Of a stretch of DNA of 64,000 nt, positions 9,269 through 22,447 are shown one piece after another. Below the pieces are notes generated by a model, which was not told where the DNA came from, ran no database searches, and saw only the letters and a list, made by a program, of their open reading frames with translations. Location: the NCBI GenBank assembly GCA_964553035.1, contig CAZKJH010000003.1, forward strand, positions 1-64,000, read 5' to 3'. This DNA is from JBBQIY01 sp964553035. GTDB taxonomy: Bacteria; Verrucomicrobiota; Kiritimatiellia; RFP12; UBA3636. A program made the position numbers and the translations under genes. The first letter of the stretch is position 1, and the number at the start of each line of letters is the position of its first letter.

Positions 9269-9292
9269 ACCCTACATCATCTGATGATTCTC

Positions 9293-9330
9293 ACGACTAT
9301 TCCGCAGCTTCTGCGGAATAGTCGTTTTTT
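9293..9330 (+). terminator. Rho-independent terminator after rplI
   Basis: A perfect 15-bp stem (9293-9307 with 9311-9325) closes on a three-base loop and is followed on the plus strand by a T run reaching 9330. It ends the rpsF-rplI transcript before the convergent recC gene. Confidence 0.92.
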
Positions 9331-9431
9331 CATACACGTCATGTGCGAAATGCATCAAAACGACGTCGTTTTGAACACGACAATTCGTATGTTTCTCGGA
9401 GCAATATTACGATACTGCCGCGAAGAAGGAC

Positions 9432-9455
9432 GATAGACCATGGACTATAGACTAT
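9432..9455. repeat. Short internally repetitive intergenic sequence
   Basis: The stretch reads as near-repeats of GACTATAGACCATGGACTAT-like blocks (ATAGACC, ATGGACT, ATAGACT). It lies in the gap between the convergent rplI and recC genes. I see no gene or terminator in it. Confidence 0.5.
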
Positions 9456-9466
9456 CAGCGATGGTG

Positions 9467-12400
9467 TCACATCTGCACATCCGCGGCATAGCAGAGGTAC
9501 TTGTCGCAAACAGAGAGCATTCTGGCGAGAAAATCATCGGAGAGAGAGGTTCCGAAGAGGGTTTTATTGGAAACGTTATCACCATCGCCTGGACGATAAA
9601 GACCGTCATTGCCCTTGAACCCATACCATTTTTTTGAAGCCTTTTTAACTTTCTCCTGCATGACAACTTCTGGTAAATCCCCGTCTTTCCCTTTTTCCTG
9701 ATAACCAGCGAGGGCCATCGCGTCAGCAATTAACATGAGGGGCTCGGGATCGCCGGCCATCGCGGACATCATGCCGTCAAAATACAAGTGAATGCGCTCC
9801 TGTGCGAGTTCTGCGGTTTCGGGAGGAATCGATTGAATCACGCCAGCCTCATGAATGTAAATCGAGGTGCCGAGGGTCATGCCGTTTACGTTAATTTCAG
9901 CAAAGGGAAGCAGAGCCGTCTGTATAGAAAGCTTCATCCAGTCTTTCAACTTGAGCGAACTCGGCCGCACCGTCATGAGCCTCACGTCCGTACCATTCGT
10001 ATAAAGATTGCCGATTTTTCCAACCAGCACTTTGTCACCAAAGGTGACCCGCACCGAAGCAGCTTCCGGCAGCGGCATCCAGCCAGAAAAAGCCGTCCGG
10101 ACGCGTTCCGCCATTTCACCAAATCCGTCCAGTGTTTGTTTAACCATCTGCTCACCGCGCACACCAACGGGCAATTTTCCGTTGCAACGGAACAGGGCGA
10201 CACATTCTGAAATGCGCTCGGGATCTTTGAGCCAGGTATCATCAGGACATCCTGCCTCGAGAAACTTTCGGACGATCAAGTCCTTCATGAGATATTTATC
10301 CAGCCCATTAACCACCACCGGTTCATCATCGCTGTAAGTCGCCGCTTCGCTCTCCTTGTAAATCTTCAGCACGTTTTTCAGGAAGGTCTCGGCGGGTGCG
10401 CCCCAAAATTTAATCAGATCATCAGGGGATATTTCTTCCCTCGACAAGTATTCGCAGTCGCTGGTACATCCCACTGTCAACTTCTCAAAAATCCCTTGTT
10501 CTTCGGCATCCTTGAATTCACTCAAGGCCGCCCTTGCGCCAAGCTGAGTCCGATAATTACAGAGTGCTCCGGCTGAAGAAAAATCTTCCTGAGACAGATT
10601 TTGCCACAGACGTTGCGTATCCTCTTTTCGCCAGAAGCCCGCTTCATCAAAGTACTCCGGCGCGAAATGGTGTAGGTGGTGGCGGAGTTCGAACGCTGCC
10701 ACCTGTTTCCCTGCAACGACTGCGTTATCAGCATCACCGAAGGCTTGCACCAGCTCGCTGCGGATTTCATTCAGCAACACGCCGGGAGGGATCGGCTTGT
10801 TGTCATGCGCATTGCTGCCAACGTAGGAGAAGCGCAAATAGCGCCGTGCGGAAAGCAGTGCCTCAATGAGTAGCTGGCAATCATCATCGCGATCCGAGCG
10901 ATCGCCAGGACGCTTCGTATTCTTGAGTAAGTCGAAGCTGCGACGCTTGTCACGCCGCGGATATTCGTTATCATTCATCCCCGCGATCCAGATGTATTTC
11001 GCGGGAATGTTACGCAGCGGCTGAAGACGACAAAAGGTAATGCCACCTGAGAGGAAGCGACCCGCATCGGCTACGCTCCAGAGTGTACTTTCAAGATAGG
11101 CACTAATGATCTCGCACGAGAGAATTAAATCATCCGCACCGGCATCGGCACAGGTAGTGCGAAGTTCGTCTATCGATTTTTTGAGCATCTCGGCATCGCG
11201 AATGCTCATGTTATCCGTCGCAAGAAATTCGTCAATCATCGCGAGCAAAAGCCTGCTCCATTCCTCTGGCATCTGTGTCGTCGTGAGCGTCTCGCCCAGC
11301 GCATAAACGCGCGTGGCAAGGTCGGCAACTGCCCCCAGCGCACGCCCAATGGAATCGTTCATTTCCCTGCCGCTATGTTCGCCTTCCAGATCCGTTCCCA
11401 GCACGTAAGCGCGCGCCAGCGCATTGAGTCCTTGAACCCACGAATTTTCTTCAAAGCCGACACCACAGACTTTGCGTCGATGCTCTGCATCCCAGCCCCA
11501 GCGAATTCCGCTGTCGTAGAGATGCGCCATCACGAGATCGCGATGCGCTTCATTCTCGATGCCGAGTTTATCCCAGATCGCACGGAACGAAAGCAGTTCG
11601 CGAAATTCGTTGAACTTCATGCGCCCCCGCCACTGCGACAACAGCATCTTGTAAGCGTTTGCGAGCTGGCTCTCCTCGGCATGGGGGCGGTCGGTGATGG
11701 AGTAGTGCAGAAACCCACGGGCGCGATGCTTCGTGTTCCAAAGCCCGAACACGGCATCAATGGCAGGCGCATATCTGGAAATATCCGGTGCCATCACCAC
11801 GATGTCATGCGGCTCGAGTAGCCCTCCCCTGACTAATGTGGGATCGAGATGACACAGGATGTCATCACGCAGGATTTCCATCTCACGCATTTCACTATGG
11901 CAAATGTGCATGACGAGTGAATCATCCACGCTGTGGTCGCTCAAATTCGGATCGTCGTTCTCGAGAATCGCCGTCTGGAGTTCATCGAGAACGGTGTGCG
12001 ACTCGGCCTCATCCCACAACTCCTCGACCGCTCCGTATTCTTCAAGGTCCAGCAATTGATTGAAAAGCGCTTTGCCAGATTCTGCCAGTGACGTGAGAAG
12101 TTGGTTGCCCATCTTCGTGGCAGAGTCCTCACCGTGCCGCTGACGCCAAATCGCCTGACGCTCCGTCGTGTTGTCGCCCCAGAATTCGCGACAAGGATTG
12201 AGGTAGAAAAATTGCACATCCACGAAGGTGGCAAGCTTGCGGAAGAGATCGACTTGGAGCGGTGGCATGGTGCCGATACCGAAGACAAACACCCGCTTTG
12301 TTGGAAAAGACTTCTTCGCAAGCTCCCCCGCCTCTGCATCGAGTTTTCCATCGAGAAAATGGCAGAATAACTCGGCCGGCGATTTTCCGCCGGTGGCAGC

Positions 12401-12922
12401 GTGTAGACTCTGCCACAACTTTTTCTGCCACTGCGCATGCGTGGCAAGTTCGACTTCGGGCCGCGCGTCTTTGTGTGTAGCCCATGCGCGCATGACATCG
12501 GCGCGATAGACTTGGTAGACATCGAAGATGCTGGCAATCTCGGACGCTAATTCGAAATGCGAGCGCGAGACTCCCTCGGCACCACGCAGGTAGGTCTTGA
12601 GGGCTACATCATCAACGGTGGAGTCGGCCAGCATTTTCAGTAGCCGCCACGACATGACTTTCGGGTTGAAGCGCTTAGCGGAATCCTCCATGCCCGGGAT
12701 AATGCGGTTCCAGAATCCACCCCGCGTGATGAACTCGATATTGGCGCACACACCCATGCTTTGCGCCAGTTCATGCGTTAGCCATGTTGCGTTGCCCGGA
12801 TTCATGACCACAATCACCTCACGGTCGAACGGAGTCGAATTCTGGGTGCGCACCTTCAGACGAGTAGCAAGCGCCTCCGCCAACGTCTCTAGTCTATTGC
12901 CTACAATAAAATTCAGTCTCAT
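9467..12922 (-). CDS. recC: Exodeoxyribonuclease V subunit RecC
   Basis: RecC is the scaffold and Chi-recognising subunit of the RecBCD helicase-nuclease that processes double-strand breaks. The 1151-residue protein starts with MRLNFIVGNRLETLAEALA, matching the RecC N-terminus, and has an inactive helicase-like core with motifs such as IWIAGMNDNEYPRRDKRRSFD. I choose the ATG at 12922 because AAGGA lies six bases upstream; the ATG at 12928 touches that sequence. It follows rpoC in the same direction after a terminator and a heptamer repeat. recB and recD are not adjacent, although the three are often clustered. Confidence 0.88.
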   Translation of the reverse strand: MRLNFIVGNRLETLAEALATRLKVRTQNSTPFDREVIVVMNPGNATWLTHELAQSMGVCANIEFITRGGFWNRIIPGMEDSAKRFNPKVMSWRLLKMLADSTVDDVALKTYLRGAEGVSRSHFELASEIASIFDVYQVYRADVMRAWATHKDARPEVELATHAQWQKKLWQSLHAATGGKSPAELFCHFLDGKLDAEAGELAKKSFPTKRVFVFGIGTMPPLQVDLFRKLATFVDVQFFYLNPCREFWGDNTTERQAIWRQRHGEDSATKMGNQLLTSLAESGKALFNQLLDLEEYGAVEELWDEAESHTVLDELQTAILENDDPNLSDHSVDDSLVMHICHSEMREMEILRDDILCHLDPTLVRGGLLEPHDIVVMAPDISRYAPAIDAVFGLWNTKHRARGFLHYSITDRPHAEESQLANAYKMLLSQWRGRMKFNEFRELLSFRAIWDKLGIENEAHRDLVMAHLYDSGIRWGWDAEHRRKVCGVGFEENSWVQGLNALARAYVLGTDLEGEHSGREMNDSIGRALGAVADLATRVYALGETLTTTQMPEEWSRLLLAMIDEFLATDNMSIRDAEMLKKSIDELRTTCADAGADDLILSCEIISAYLESTLWSVADAGRFLSGGITFCRLQPLRNIPAKYIWIAGMNDNEYPRRDKRRSFDLLKNTKRPGDRSDRDDDCQLLIEALLSARRYLRFSYVGSNAHDNKPIPPGVLLNEIRSELVQAFGDADNAVVAGKQVAAFELRHHLHHFAPEYFDEAGFWRKEDTQRLWQNLSQEDFSSAGALCNYRTQLGARAALSEFKDAEEQGIFEKLTVGCTSDCEYLSREEISPDDLIKFWGAPAETFLKNVLKIYKESEAATYSDDEPVVVNGLDKYLMKDLIVRKFLEAGCPDDTWLKDPERISECVALFRCNGKLPVGVRGEQMVKQTLDGFGEMAERVRTAFSGWMPLPEAASVRVTFGDKVLVGKIGNLYTNGTDVRLMTVRPSSLKLKDWMKLSIQTALLPFAEINVNGMTLGTSIYIHEAGVIQSIPPETAELAQERIHLYFDGMMSAMAGDPEPLMLIADAMALAGYQEKGKDGDLPEVVMQEKVKKASKKWYGFKGNDGLYRPGDGDNVSNKTLFGTSLSDDFLARMLSVCDKYLCYAADVQM

Positions 12923-12963
12923 TGCCATTCCTTAGTGGTATGAGTATACAATAGCGGGAGAGC

Positions 12964-12993
12964 AGTAGCGAGTAGCGAGTAGCGAGTAGCGAG
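12964..12993. repeat. 7-bp tandem repeat (AGTAGCG)n
   Basis: Four perfect copies of AGTAGCG plus two bases fill 30 bases between rpoC and recC, about 40 bases upstream of the recC start. Such heptamers slip easily and could vary between strains or alter recC expression. Confidence 0.9.
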
Positions 12994-13006
12994 AAAAATT
13001 TTGGCG

Positions 13007-13036
13007 AAAAAAACCGCTCGCACGAGGTGCGAGCGG
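13007..13036 (-). terminator. Rho-independent terminator after rpoC
   Basis: On the minus strand a perfect 10-bp GC-rich stem (13027-13036 with 13014-13023) with a three-base loop is followed by seven T residues (plus-strand A run 13007-13013). It lies about 30 bases after the rpoC stop and should separate rpoBC from recC. Confidence 0.92.
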
Positions 13037-13064
13037 CTCATGAAAACCTGTTGAATCAAAACGA

Positions 13065-16000
13065 TTAGTTGTTGAGACCAGCGGGTTCTTTCATTCTGCT
13101 ACGAATCTTGTCTTCGTCTTCAGGAATAGGCATCGAATCCTCTGAGATAGGCTCGGCGGTGGTCACCAGCTTGATGTAGCGGTGCATCGGGAATCCGGTG
13201 CCGCCAGGGATGAGGTGACCGAGGATGACATTCTCCTTGAAGCCGCGCAACTCATCCCGGCGACCCATCGTAGCGGCATCCGTGAGGACACGCGTGGTGT
13301 CTTGGAAAGATGCAGCGGAGATAAAGCTGTCGGTTTCGAGCGATGCCTTGGTGATACCGAGGAGTACAGGAACAGCCTCTGCCGGGCGCTTGCCTTCGCT
13401 GAGTGCCTGCTCGTTGACTTCGATACGGCGCTCATGTGTGACCTGCTCGCCCCAGAGAAACTCGGTATCGCCTGGGTTCGTGATCTTGACCTTGCGCAAC
13501 ATCTGGCGGACGATGATTTCAATGTGCTTGTCATTGATTTCTACGCCTTGCAGACGGTAGACCGATTGCACTTCGTTGACGAGGTAGCGCTGGAGTTCCT
13601 GAGAACCGGAAACTTCGAGCACTTCCTGAGGTGCGATCGGGCCTTCTGTGAGTTGCTGACCCTTACGAACCTTGTCATTTTTAACCACGACGACGTGCTT
13701 GCCCATCGGGATAAGGTGCCTTTCCTCAGTATCCGTAACGGGGTCGCGGACGATGAGGACGCGCTTACCGCGTTCGTTGTCGCCGAAGTCCACAACGCCT
13801 TCGATCTTCGCGATGTCGGCCGCATCTTTCGGATGCCGCGCTTCGAAAAGCTCGGAAATTCGTGGCAGACCACCGGTGATGTCGCGGGTTTTTGATTCCT
13901 TACGCGGGGTTTTGGCAAGCTGTTCGCCTGCCGTTACCTTCTGACCATCTCGAACCATGACAATAGCGGCTGTCGGGATCGAGTAGTAAGCAAGGGCTTC
14001 GTTGGAAGCGCCCTTGAGGATGATCTGTGGGTGCAGGTTTTCGTGCGTTTCAATGATCTTCGCCTGATTATGCCCGGTCTGGGCGTCGATTTCGTTGTCG
14101 ACCGTAACGCCATCGACGAAATCATGCAATTGCACGACACCGGCAAATTCAGAAAGAATCGGCGTTGCGTAGGCATCCCACGTAGCAAGCTTGAACTTAG
14201 CTGTGACGACCTCACCATTGTCGGCATAAATGATAGCACCAAGGGGTGGCGTAAACTTCTCGATTTCTTCGTCATCCTTATTGCACACCGAGATCGTGGC
14301 GCTCTTGTTGAGAACCACCATGTCGCCTGTCGTGTTACGAACCACGCGGAGATCGTCGCTGAACTTGACAATACCGGCTTTCGATGTCATGTACTCTGGA
14401 GTGGAGAAGGCTGTAGAAGCCGTTCCACCGATATGGAAAGTACGCATCGTAAGCTGGGTTCCCGGCTCACCGATCGACTGCGCGGCGATAATGCCGACAG
14501 CAGAACCGATTTCCACCGGCCGGCCCATAGCAAGGTCACGACCGTAGCACTTGGCACACATACCGTGTGCACTGGTGCACGTGAGACCGCTACGAATCCA
14601 GATGGACTGAAGGTCGAGTGGCTCAATGCGGTCGCAGCAAGCTTCGTCGATCTCTTGGTTGGCAGCAATGGCAATTTCGCCGGTAGCTGGATCGATGATG
14701 TCGTTGAGCGACGTACGACCGAGAATTCGCTGACGAAGTGCCGCAACGACCTTCTCTCCCTCTAAGATGGGCACCACTTCAATGCCGTTCACCGTGTTGC
14801 AGTCTTCCTCGGTAATAATCACGTCCTGCGAGACATCGACGAGCTTACGCGTCAAATAACCGGCATCAGCCGTCTTGAGCGCAGTATCGGCGAGACCCTT
14901 GCGGGCACCGTGCGTCGAGATAAAATACTCAAGGATGGACAAGCCTTCGCGGAAGTTCGACTTAATCGGAGTTTCAATAATCTCGCCAGAGGGGTTAGCC
15001 ATACAACCACGCATACCCGCCAACTGGCGGATCTGTTGCTTGGAGCCTCGGGCCTTGGAGTCGACCATCATGAAAACCGGATTGATTTCTAGGTAAGACT
15101 TGGACTCATCCCAACCGTTATCTTCGATCGCCTTGTACATGACGGTGGCGACCTTTTCGGTTGTCTCCGACCAGACGTCGACCACCTTGTTATGGCGTTC
15201 ACCATCGGTGATAACACCGGCGCGGTACTGCTTGCGGATTTCCTCCACTTCGCCCTGCGCCTTATTAAGAATCGTTTGCTTCTCCTGCGGCACGATCATG
15301 TCCACAAGACCGATCGACACGCCGGCAAGCGTAGCCTGCGCAAAGCCTAACGACTTGAGGTCGTCGAGGACGCGCACCGTGACATCATGCCCTGAGAGGA
15401 AATGACACCACCAGATGAAGTCGCCCAAAAGGGACTTGTCGACGGCACGATTAATGAAGCCGAGAGTACTCGGCCAAACCTCGTTGAAGAACACGCGACC
15501 AACGGTGGTTTCAATAACCGTACTTGTCTTGTCACCAAACTTAGTCTCGCGGCCATAATCTCCATTTTTGAAGCGGATTCGAGTATGCGTCTTAATCGCG
15601 CCATCTTGGAATGCAAGCCTGACTTCATTCGCGTCGTTAAACAGCGGAATCATTTCCTTACGCACTTTGTCGAGATTGTTCTTACGACGCATCTTGTCCA
15701 CCTGCGACTCTGCCGTGAGGTAGTAGATGCCGAGTGCGATATCCTGCGTCGGCGTCATGATAGACTTGCCGGATGCGGGCGAAAAGATGGAGTTGCTGGA
15801 GAGCATGAGCAGGCGGGACTCGAGCTGAGCCTCAACGGAAAGCGGCACGTGAACGGCCATCTGGTCTCCATCGAAGTCGGCGTTAAACGCCGTACAAACC
15901 ATCGGATGCAGCCGGATGGCTTCGCCTTCGATGAGAACTGGCTCGAACGACTGAATCGAAAGCCTGTGCAAGGTCGGTGCGCGGTTGAGCATCACCGTCT

Positions 16001-17261
16001 TGCCGTTCGTGACCTCGTCAAGGACATCCCAAACGATTTCATCTTGCCTCTCGATCAGCTTCTTGGCGCTGCGAACGGTGTGCGCGTAACCGCGCTCCTT
16101 GAGGCGACGGATGATAAAAGGCTCGAAGAGCACAAGTGCCATCTTCTTAGGAAGACCGCACTGCCAGAGCTTCAGATCAGGGCCGCAAATAATGACGGAA
16201 CGTCCCGAGTAGTCCACGCGCTTTCCGAGCAGGTTCTGACGGAAACGGCCTGTCTTTCCCTTGAGCATGTCGCTGAGCGACTTGAGTGGACGTCCTCCGG
16301 CACCGGTGACGGCGCGGCCATGACGACCATTGTCAAAAACGGCATCAACAGCCTCCTGGAGCATCCGCTTCTCGTTACGGATAATGACATCCGGAGTCTT
16401 GAGTTGCTGGAGGTTACGGAGACGATTGTTACGGTTGATAACGCGGCGATAGAGATCGTTGAGATCAGAGGTTGCAAAGCGGCCACCCTCAAGAGGAACG
16501 AGCGGACGCAACTCAGGCGGAATGACCGGCATCACCGTGAGGATCATGTGCTCTGGGCGGCTAGTGCTGGTACGGAAGCCTTCGCAAATCTTCATCCGCT
16601 TCGTAATCTTTTTGCGGTTTTGCTTCGACTTCGTGCTCTCAATTTCCTCTTCGAGTTGGCTCATGAGCTGCTCAAGGTCGACGCGAGAAAGGACCTTGCG
16701 AATGCCTTCAGCTCCCATCATGGCCTCAAAAGAATCACCATACTGCTCAAAGTAATCCTGATATTCGGACTCCGTGAGGAGCTGGTTCGGCTTGAGTGGT
16801 GTGTCGCCAGGATCGGTAACGAGGTAATCCTCGTAATAAATAACGCGCTCAAGGTTCGTGGCAGTCATGTCCAGCATCAGGCCGATACGGCTCGGTGAAC
16901 ACTTCAGGAACCAGATGTGAGAAACGGGGACGGCAAGTTCAATGTGCCCCATGCGGTGACGACGCACACGAGAAACCGTGACCTCGACTCCGCAACGATC
17001 GCAGATGATGCCCTTGTGCTTGATGCGCTTGTACTTGCCGCAGGCGCATTCCCAGTCGCGAGTGGGGCCGAATATCTTCTCACAGAAGAGGCCATCACGC
17101 TCAGGTCGGTACGTGCGGTAGTTGATCGTCTCAGGATTCCGGACTTCGCCGTGACTCCACGAACGAATGATGTCAGGAGACGCGAGGGTAATACCGACTG
17201 CGTCATATTGGTCGACGTTACGCTTCTCGTCGAAAATTTCTTTGGCAACAAATGGATTCAA
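13065..17261 (-). CDS. rpoC: RNA polymerase beta' subunit
   Basis: Beta' holds the catalytic Mg and much of the DNA-binding clamp. The 1398-residue protein has the N-terminal zinc ribbon CACGKYKRIKHKGIICDRCG, the absolutely conserved NADFDGDQM catalytic loop, the bridge-helix and trigger-loop region (SIGEPGTQLTMRTFHIGG) and the second zinc site around CTSAHGMCAKCYGRDL. The gene begins 18 bases after rpoB ends. A terminator follows. Length is normal for a beta' without large lineage insertions. Confidence 0.97.
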   Translation of the reverse strand: MNPFVAKEIFDEKRNVDQYDAVGITLASPDIIRSWSHGEVRNPETINYRTYRPERDGLFCEKIFGPTRDWECACGKYKRIKHKGIICDRCGVEVTVSRVRRHRMGHIELAVPVSHIWFLKCSPSRIGLMLDMTATNLERVIYYEDYLVTDPGDTPLKPNQLLTESEYQDYFEQYGDSFEAMMGAEGIRKVLSRVDLEQLMSQLEEEIESTKSKQNRKKITKRMKICEGFRTSTSRPEHMILTVMPVIPPELRPLVPLEGGRFATSDLNDLYRRVINRNNRLRNLQQLKTPDVIIRNEKRMLQEAVDAVFDNGRHGRAVTGAGGRPLKSLSDMLKGKTGRFRQNLLGKRVDYSGRSVIICGPDLKLWQCGLPKKMALVLFEPFIIRRLKERGYAHTVRSAKKLIERQDEIVWDVLDEVTNGKTVMLNRAPTLHRLSIQSFEPVLIEGEAIRLHPMVCTAFNADFDGDQMAVHVPLSVEAQLESRLLMLSSNSIFSPASGKSIMTPTQDIALGIYYLTAESQVDKMRRKNNLDKVRKEMIPLFNDANEVRLAFQDGAIKTHTRIRFKNGDYGRETKFGDKTSTVIETTVGRVFFNEVWPSTLGFINRAVDKSLLGDFIWWCHFLSGHDVTVRVLDDLKSLGFAQATLAGVSIGLVDMIVPQEKQTILNKAQGEVEEIRKQYRAGVITDGERHNKVVDVWSETTEKVATVMYKAIEDNGWDESKSYLEINPVFMMVDSKARGSKQQIRQLAGMRGCMANPSGEIIETPIKSNFREGLSILEYFISTHGARKGLADTALKTADAGYLTRKLVDVSQDVIITEEDCNTVNGIEVVPILEGEKVVAALRQRILGRTSLNDIIDPATGEIAIAANQEIDEACCDRIEPLDLQSIWIRSGLTCTSAHGMCAKCYGRDLAMGRPVEIGSAVGIIAAQSIGEPGTQLTMRTFHIGGTASTAFSTPEYMTSKAGIVKFSDDLRVVRNTTGDMVVLNKSATISVCNKDDEEIEKFTPPLGAIIYADNGEVVTAKFKLATWDAYATPILSEFAGVVQLHDFVDGVTVDNEIDAQTGHNQAKIIETHENLHPQIILKGASNEALAYYSIPTAAIVMVRDGQKVTAGEQLAKTPRKESKTRDITGGLPRISELFEARHPKDAADIAKIEGVVDFGDNERGKRVLIVRDPVTDTEERHLIPMGKHVVVVKNDKVRKGQQLTEGPIAPQEVLEVSGSQELQRYLVNEVQSVYRLQGVEINDKHIEIIVRQMLRKVKITNPGDTEFLWGEQVTHERRIEVNEQALSEGKRPAEAVPVLLGITKASLETDSFISAASFQDTTRVLTDAATMGRRDELRGFKENVILGHLIPGGTGFPMHRYIKLVTTAEPISEDSMPIPEDEDKIRSRMKEPAGLNN

Positions 17262-17279
17262 GTTTTTGCCTCCCGTAGA

Positions 17280-21155
<3,876 letters not shown>

Positions 21156-21320
21156 CGGGTACCTCTGCAAAAGAGTTACTAACAAAATCGGGAAACCTTT
21201 TCAGGCCTCCCCACAAAACTGGCTTGGGCTCGGATCGCCCAGGGGGATTCTTCTTCATCTAAGGCGAGCTGCAACTCATCTTCCGCCTCTCAAAAATCCT
21301 TAGACAAGGAAAGCAAGAAC

Positions 21321-21402
21321 GGCGGGCCGAAGCCCGCCCTCGCTTACCTTTGTGGCTTTTCCATGTATTTCCAAATAAATAAGGTCCTATATGGAAAGCC
21401 AC
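21321..21402 (-). promoter_or_regulatory. Two stem-loops in the rplL-rpoB spacer
   Basis: In the roughly 260-base gap between rplL and rpoB there are two hairpins. One pairs 21352-21368 with 21388-21402 (GTGGCTTTCCATATA against ATACATGGAAAAGCCAC on the minus strand). The next downstream has a seven-pair GGCGGGC/GCCCGCC stem (21321-21338) closed by a UUCG tetraloop in the RNA. No long T run follows, so partial attenuation or an RNase processing site, as known in this gap of other bacteria, is more likely than full termination. Confidence 0.7.
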
Positions 21403-21414
21403 AGTTCTTCAGAA

Positions 21415-21780
21415 TTACTTCATTTCGACCTTGGCACCGGCCGTCTCGAGCTTCTTCTTCAGCTCTTCTGCTTCTGCCTTTGAGATGCCTGTCTTCACAA
21501 CACCGTTGCTCTCAACAAGGGCTTTGGACTCAGCAAGACCGAGGCCAGTTGCGGCACGGACTTCCTTAATCACAGAGATCTTCTTGTCAGCAGGTGTTTC
21601 GACGAGCTTCACGTCAAATTCTGTCTTCTCCTCGACAGGGGCAGCAACGGCAGCAGGTGCAGCAGCGGCAGCAGGTGCTGCGGCAGAAACGCCCCACTTG
21701 TCTTCAAGCTTCTTCACGAGGTCAGCAATGTCAAGAACGGTCAGGCCGCTCAAATAATCAACAATTTCTTCTTGGGTCAT
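21415..21780 (-). CDS. rplL: 50S ribosomal protein L7/L12
   Basis: L7/L12 forms the stalk that recruits translation factors. The 121-residue protein has the N-terminal dimer domain starting MTQEEIVDYLSGLTVLD, an Ala/Pro hinge at about 35-50, and the factor-binding domain EKTEFDVKLVETPADKKISVIKEVR to the end. I use the ATG at 21780; the frame extends upstream but that part is not L12-like. It follows rplJ in the usual order. Confidence 0.96.
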   Translation of the reverse strand: MTQEEIVDYLSGLTVLDIADLVKKLEDKWGVSAAAPAAAAAPAAVAAPVEEKTEFDVKLVETPADKKISVIKEVRAATGLGLAESKALVESNGVVKTGISKAEAEELKKKLETAGAKVEMK

Positions 21781-21891
21781 TTTATTTCTCTTTTCTTTTG
21801 GTGTAACCGCGTACGTTAATTCGCATGCGGAACCGGGAGGCTTGGCTTTCGACACACGTCGAGCCGAGCCATCCCATTTTTACGACACACC

Positions 21892-22434
21892 TTATGCCGC
21901 AGATTCGTTTTTCTCTTCTTTTGCCTTGAGGACGTAGAGGACACTCGCGAGCGGGGCAACCAACACGCGCACCAGGCTGGTAGCCGGGGCGAGCATGGTG
22001 CCGAGCAACGTGGAGCGCAAGACATCCTTGGGAGGCAGCGAGGAGAGACTCAAGACCTGAGCGGCCGAGAGCATGGTCTTGTCAAGCTGTGCGCCCTTAA
22101 CGGAAGCCGCCTCGAACTTCTTGAGGAAGTTCACAAGTACCTTAGCGACTTCAGCCGGGTCGCCAGAACCGGTAATCATTGCGGTCGGGCCTACGAGCAC
22201 GGACTCCATAGAGTCCCAGCCCTTCTTGGCAGCCGCACGCGAAAGATAAGAATTTTTCACAACCTTAATCGCCGACTTCGCCCCTGCAAGCTCCTTGCGG
22301 AGTGCAGCGAAGGTCGAGACCGTGAGATTGCCATAGTTGAGGACAAAGCAATAATCCGACTTCTCAACAAGCGCAATGACTTCGTTGATGGCGGAAAGCT
22401 TTTCCGGACGCTTTGAATTTGCCGCTGATTTCAT
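21892..22434 (-). CDS. rplJ: 50S ribosomal protein L10
   Basis: L10 anchors L7/L12 dimers to the stalk base on 23S rRNA. The protein has the RPEKLSAINEVIALVEKSDYCFVLNYGNLTVSTFAALRKEL N-terminal region, in short blocks typical of L10, and a C-terminal helix for L12 binding. The ATG at 22434 lies nine bases after AAGGGG; a GTG at 22440 is only three bases from it. It sits between rplA and rplL; in other bacteria L10 autoregulates this pair by binding the leader. Confidence 0.95.
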   Translation of the reverse strand: MKSAANSKRPEKLSAINEVIALVEKSDYCFVLNYGNLTVSTFAALRKELAGAKSAIKVVKNSYLSRAAAKKGWDSMESVLVGPTAMITGSGDPAEVAKVLVNFLKKFEAASVKGAQLDKTMLSAAQVLSLSSLPPKDVLRSTLLGTMLAPATSLVRVLVAPLASVLYVLKAKEEKNESAA

Positions 22435-22447
22435 ATTCACTTTCCCC

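Noticed and set aside
15402..16898. 498-residue plus-strand frame
   Set aside because: It lies wholly antisense to rpoC and encodes no recognisable protein; it is a codon-bias shadow.
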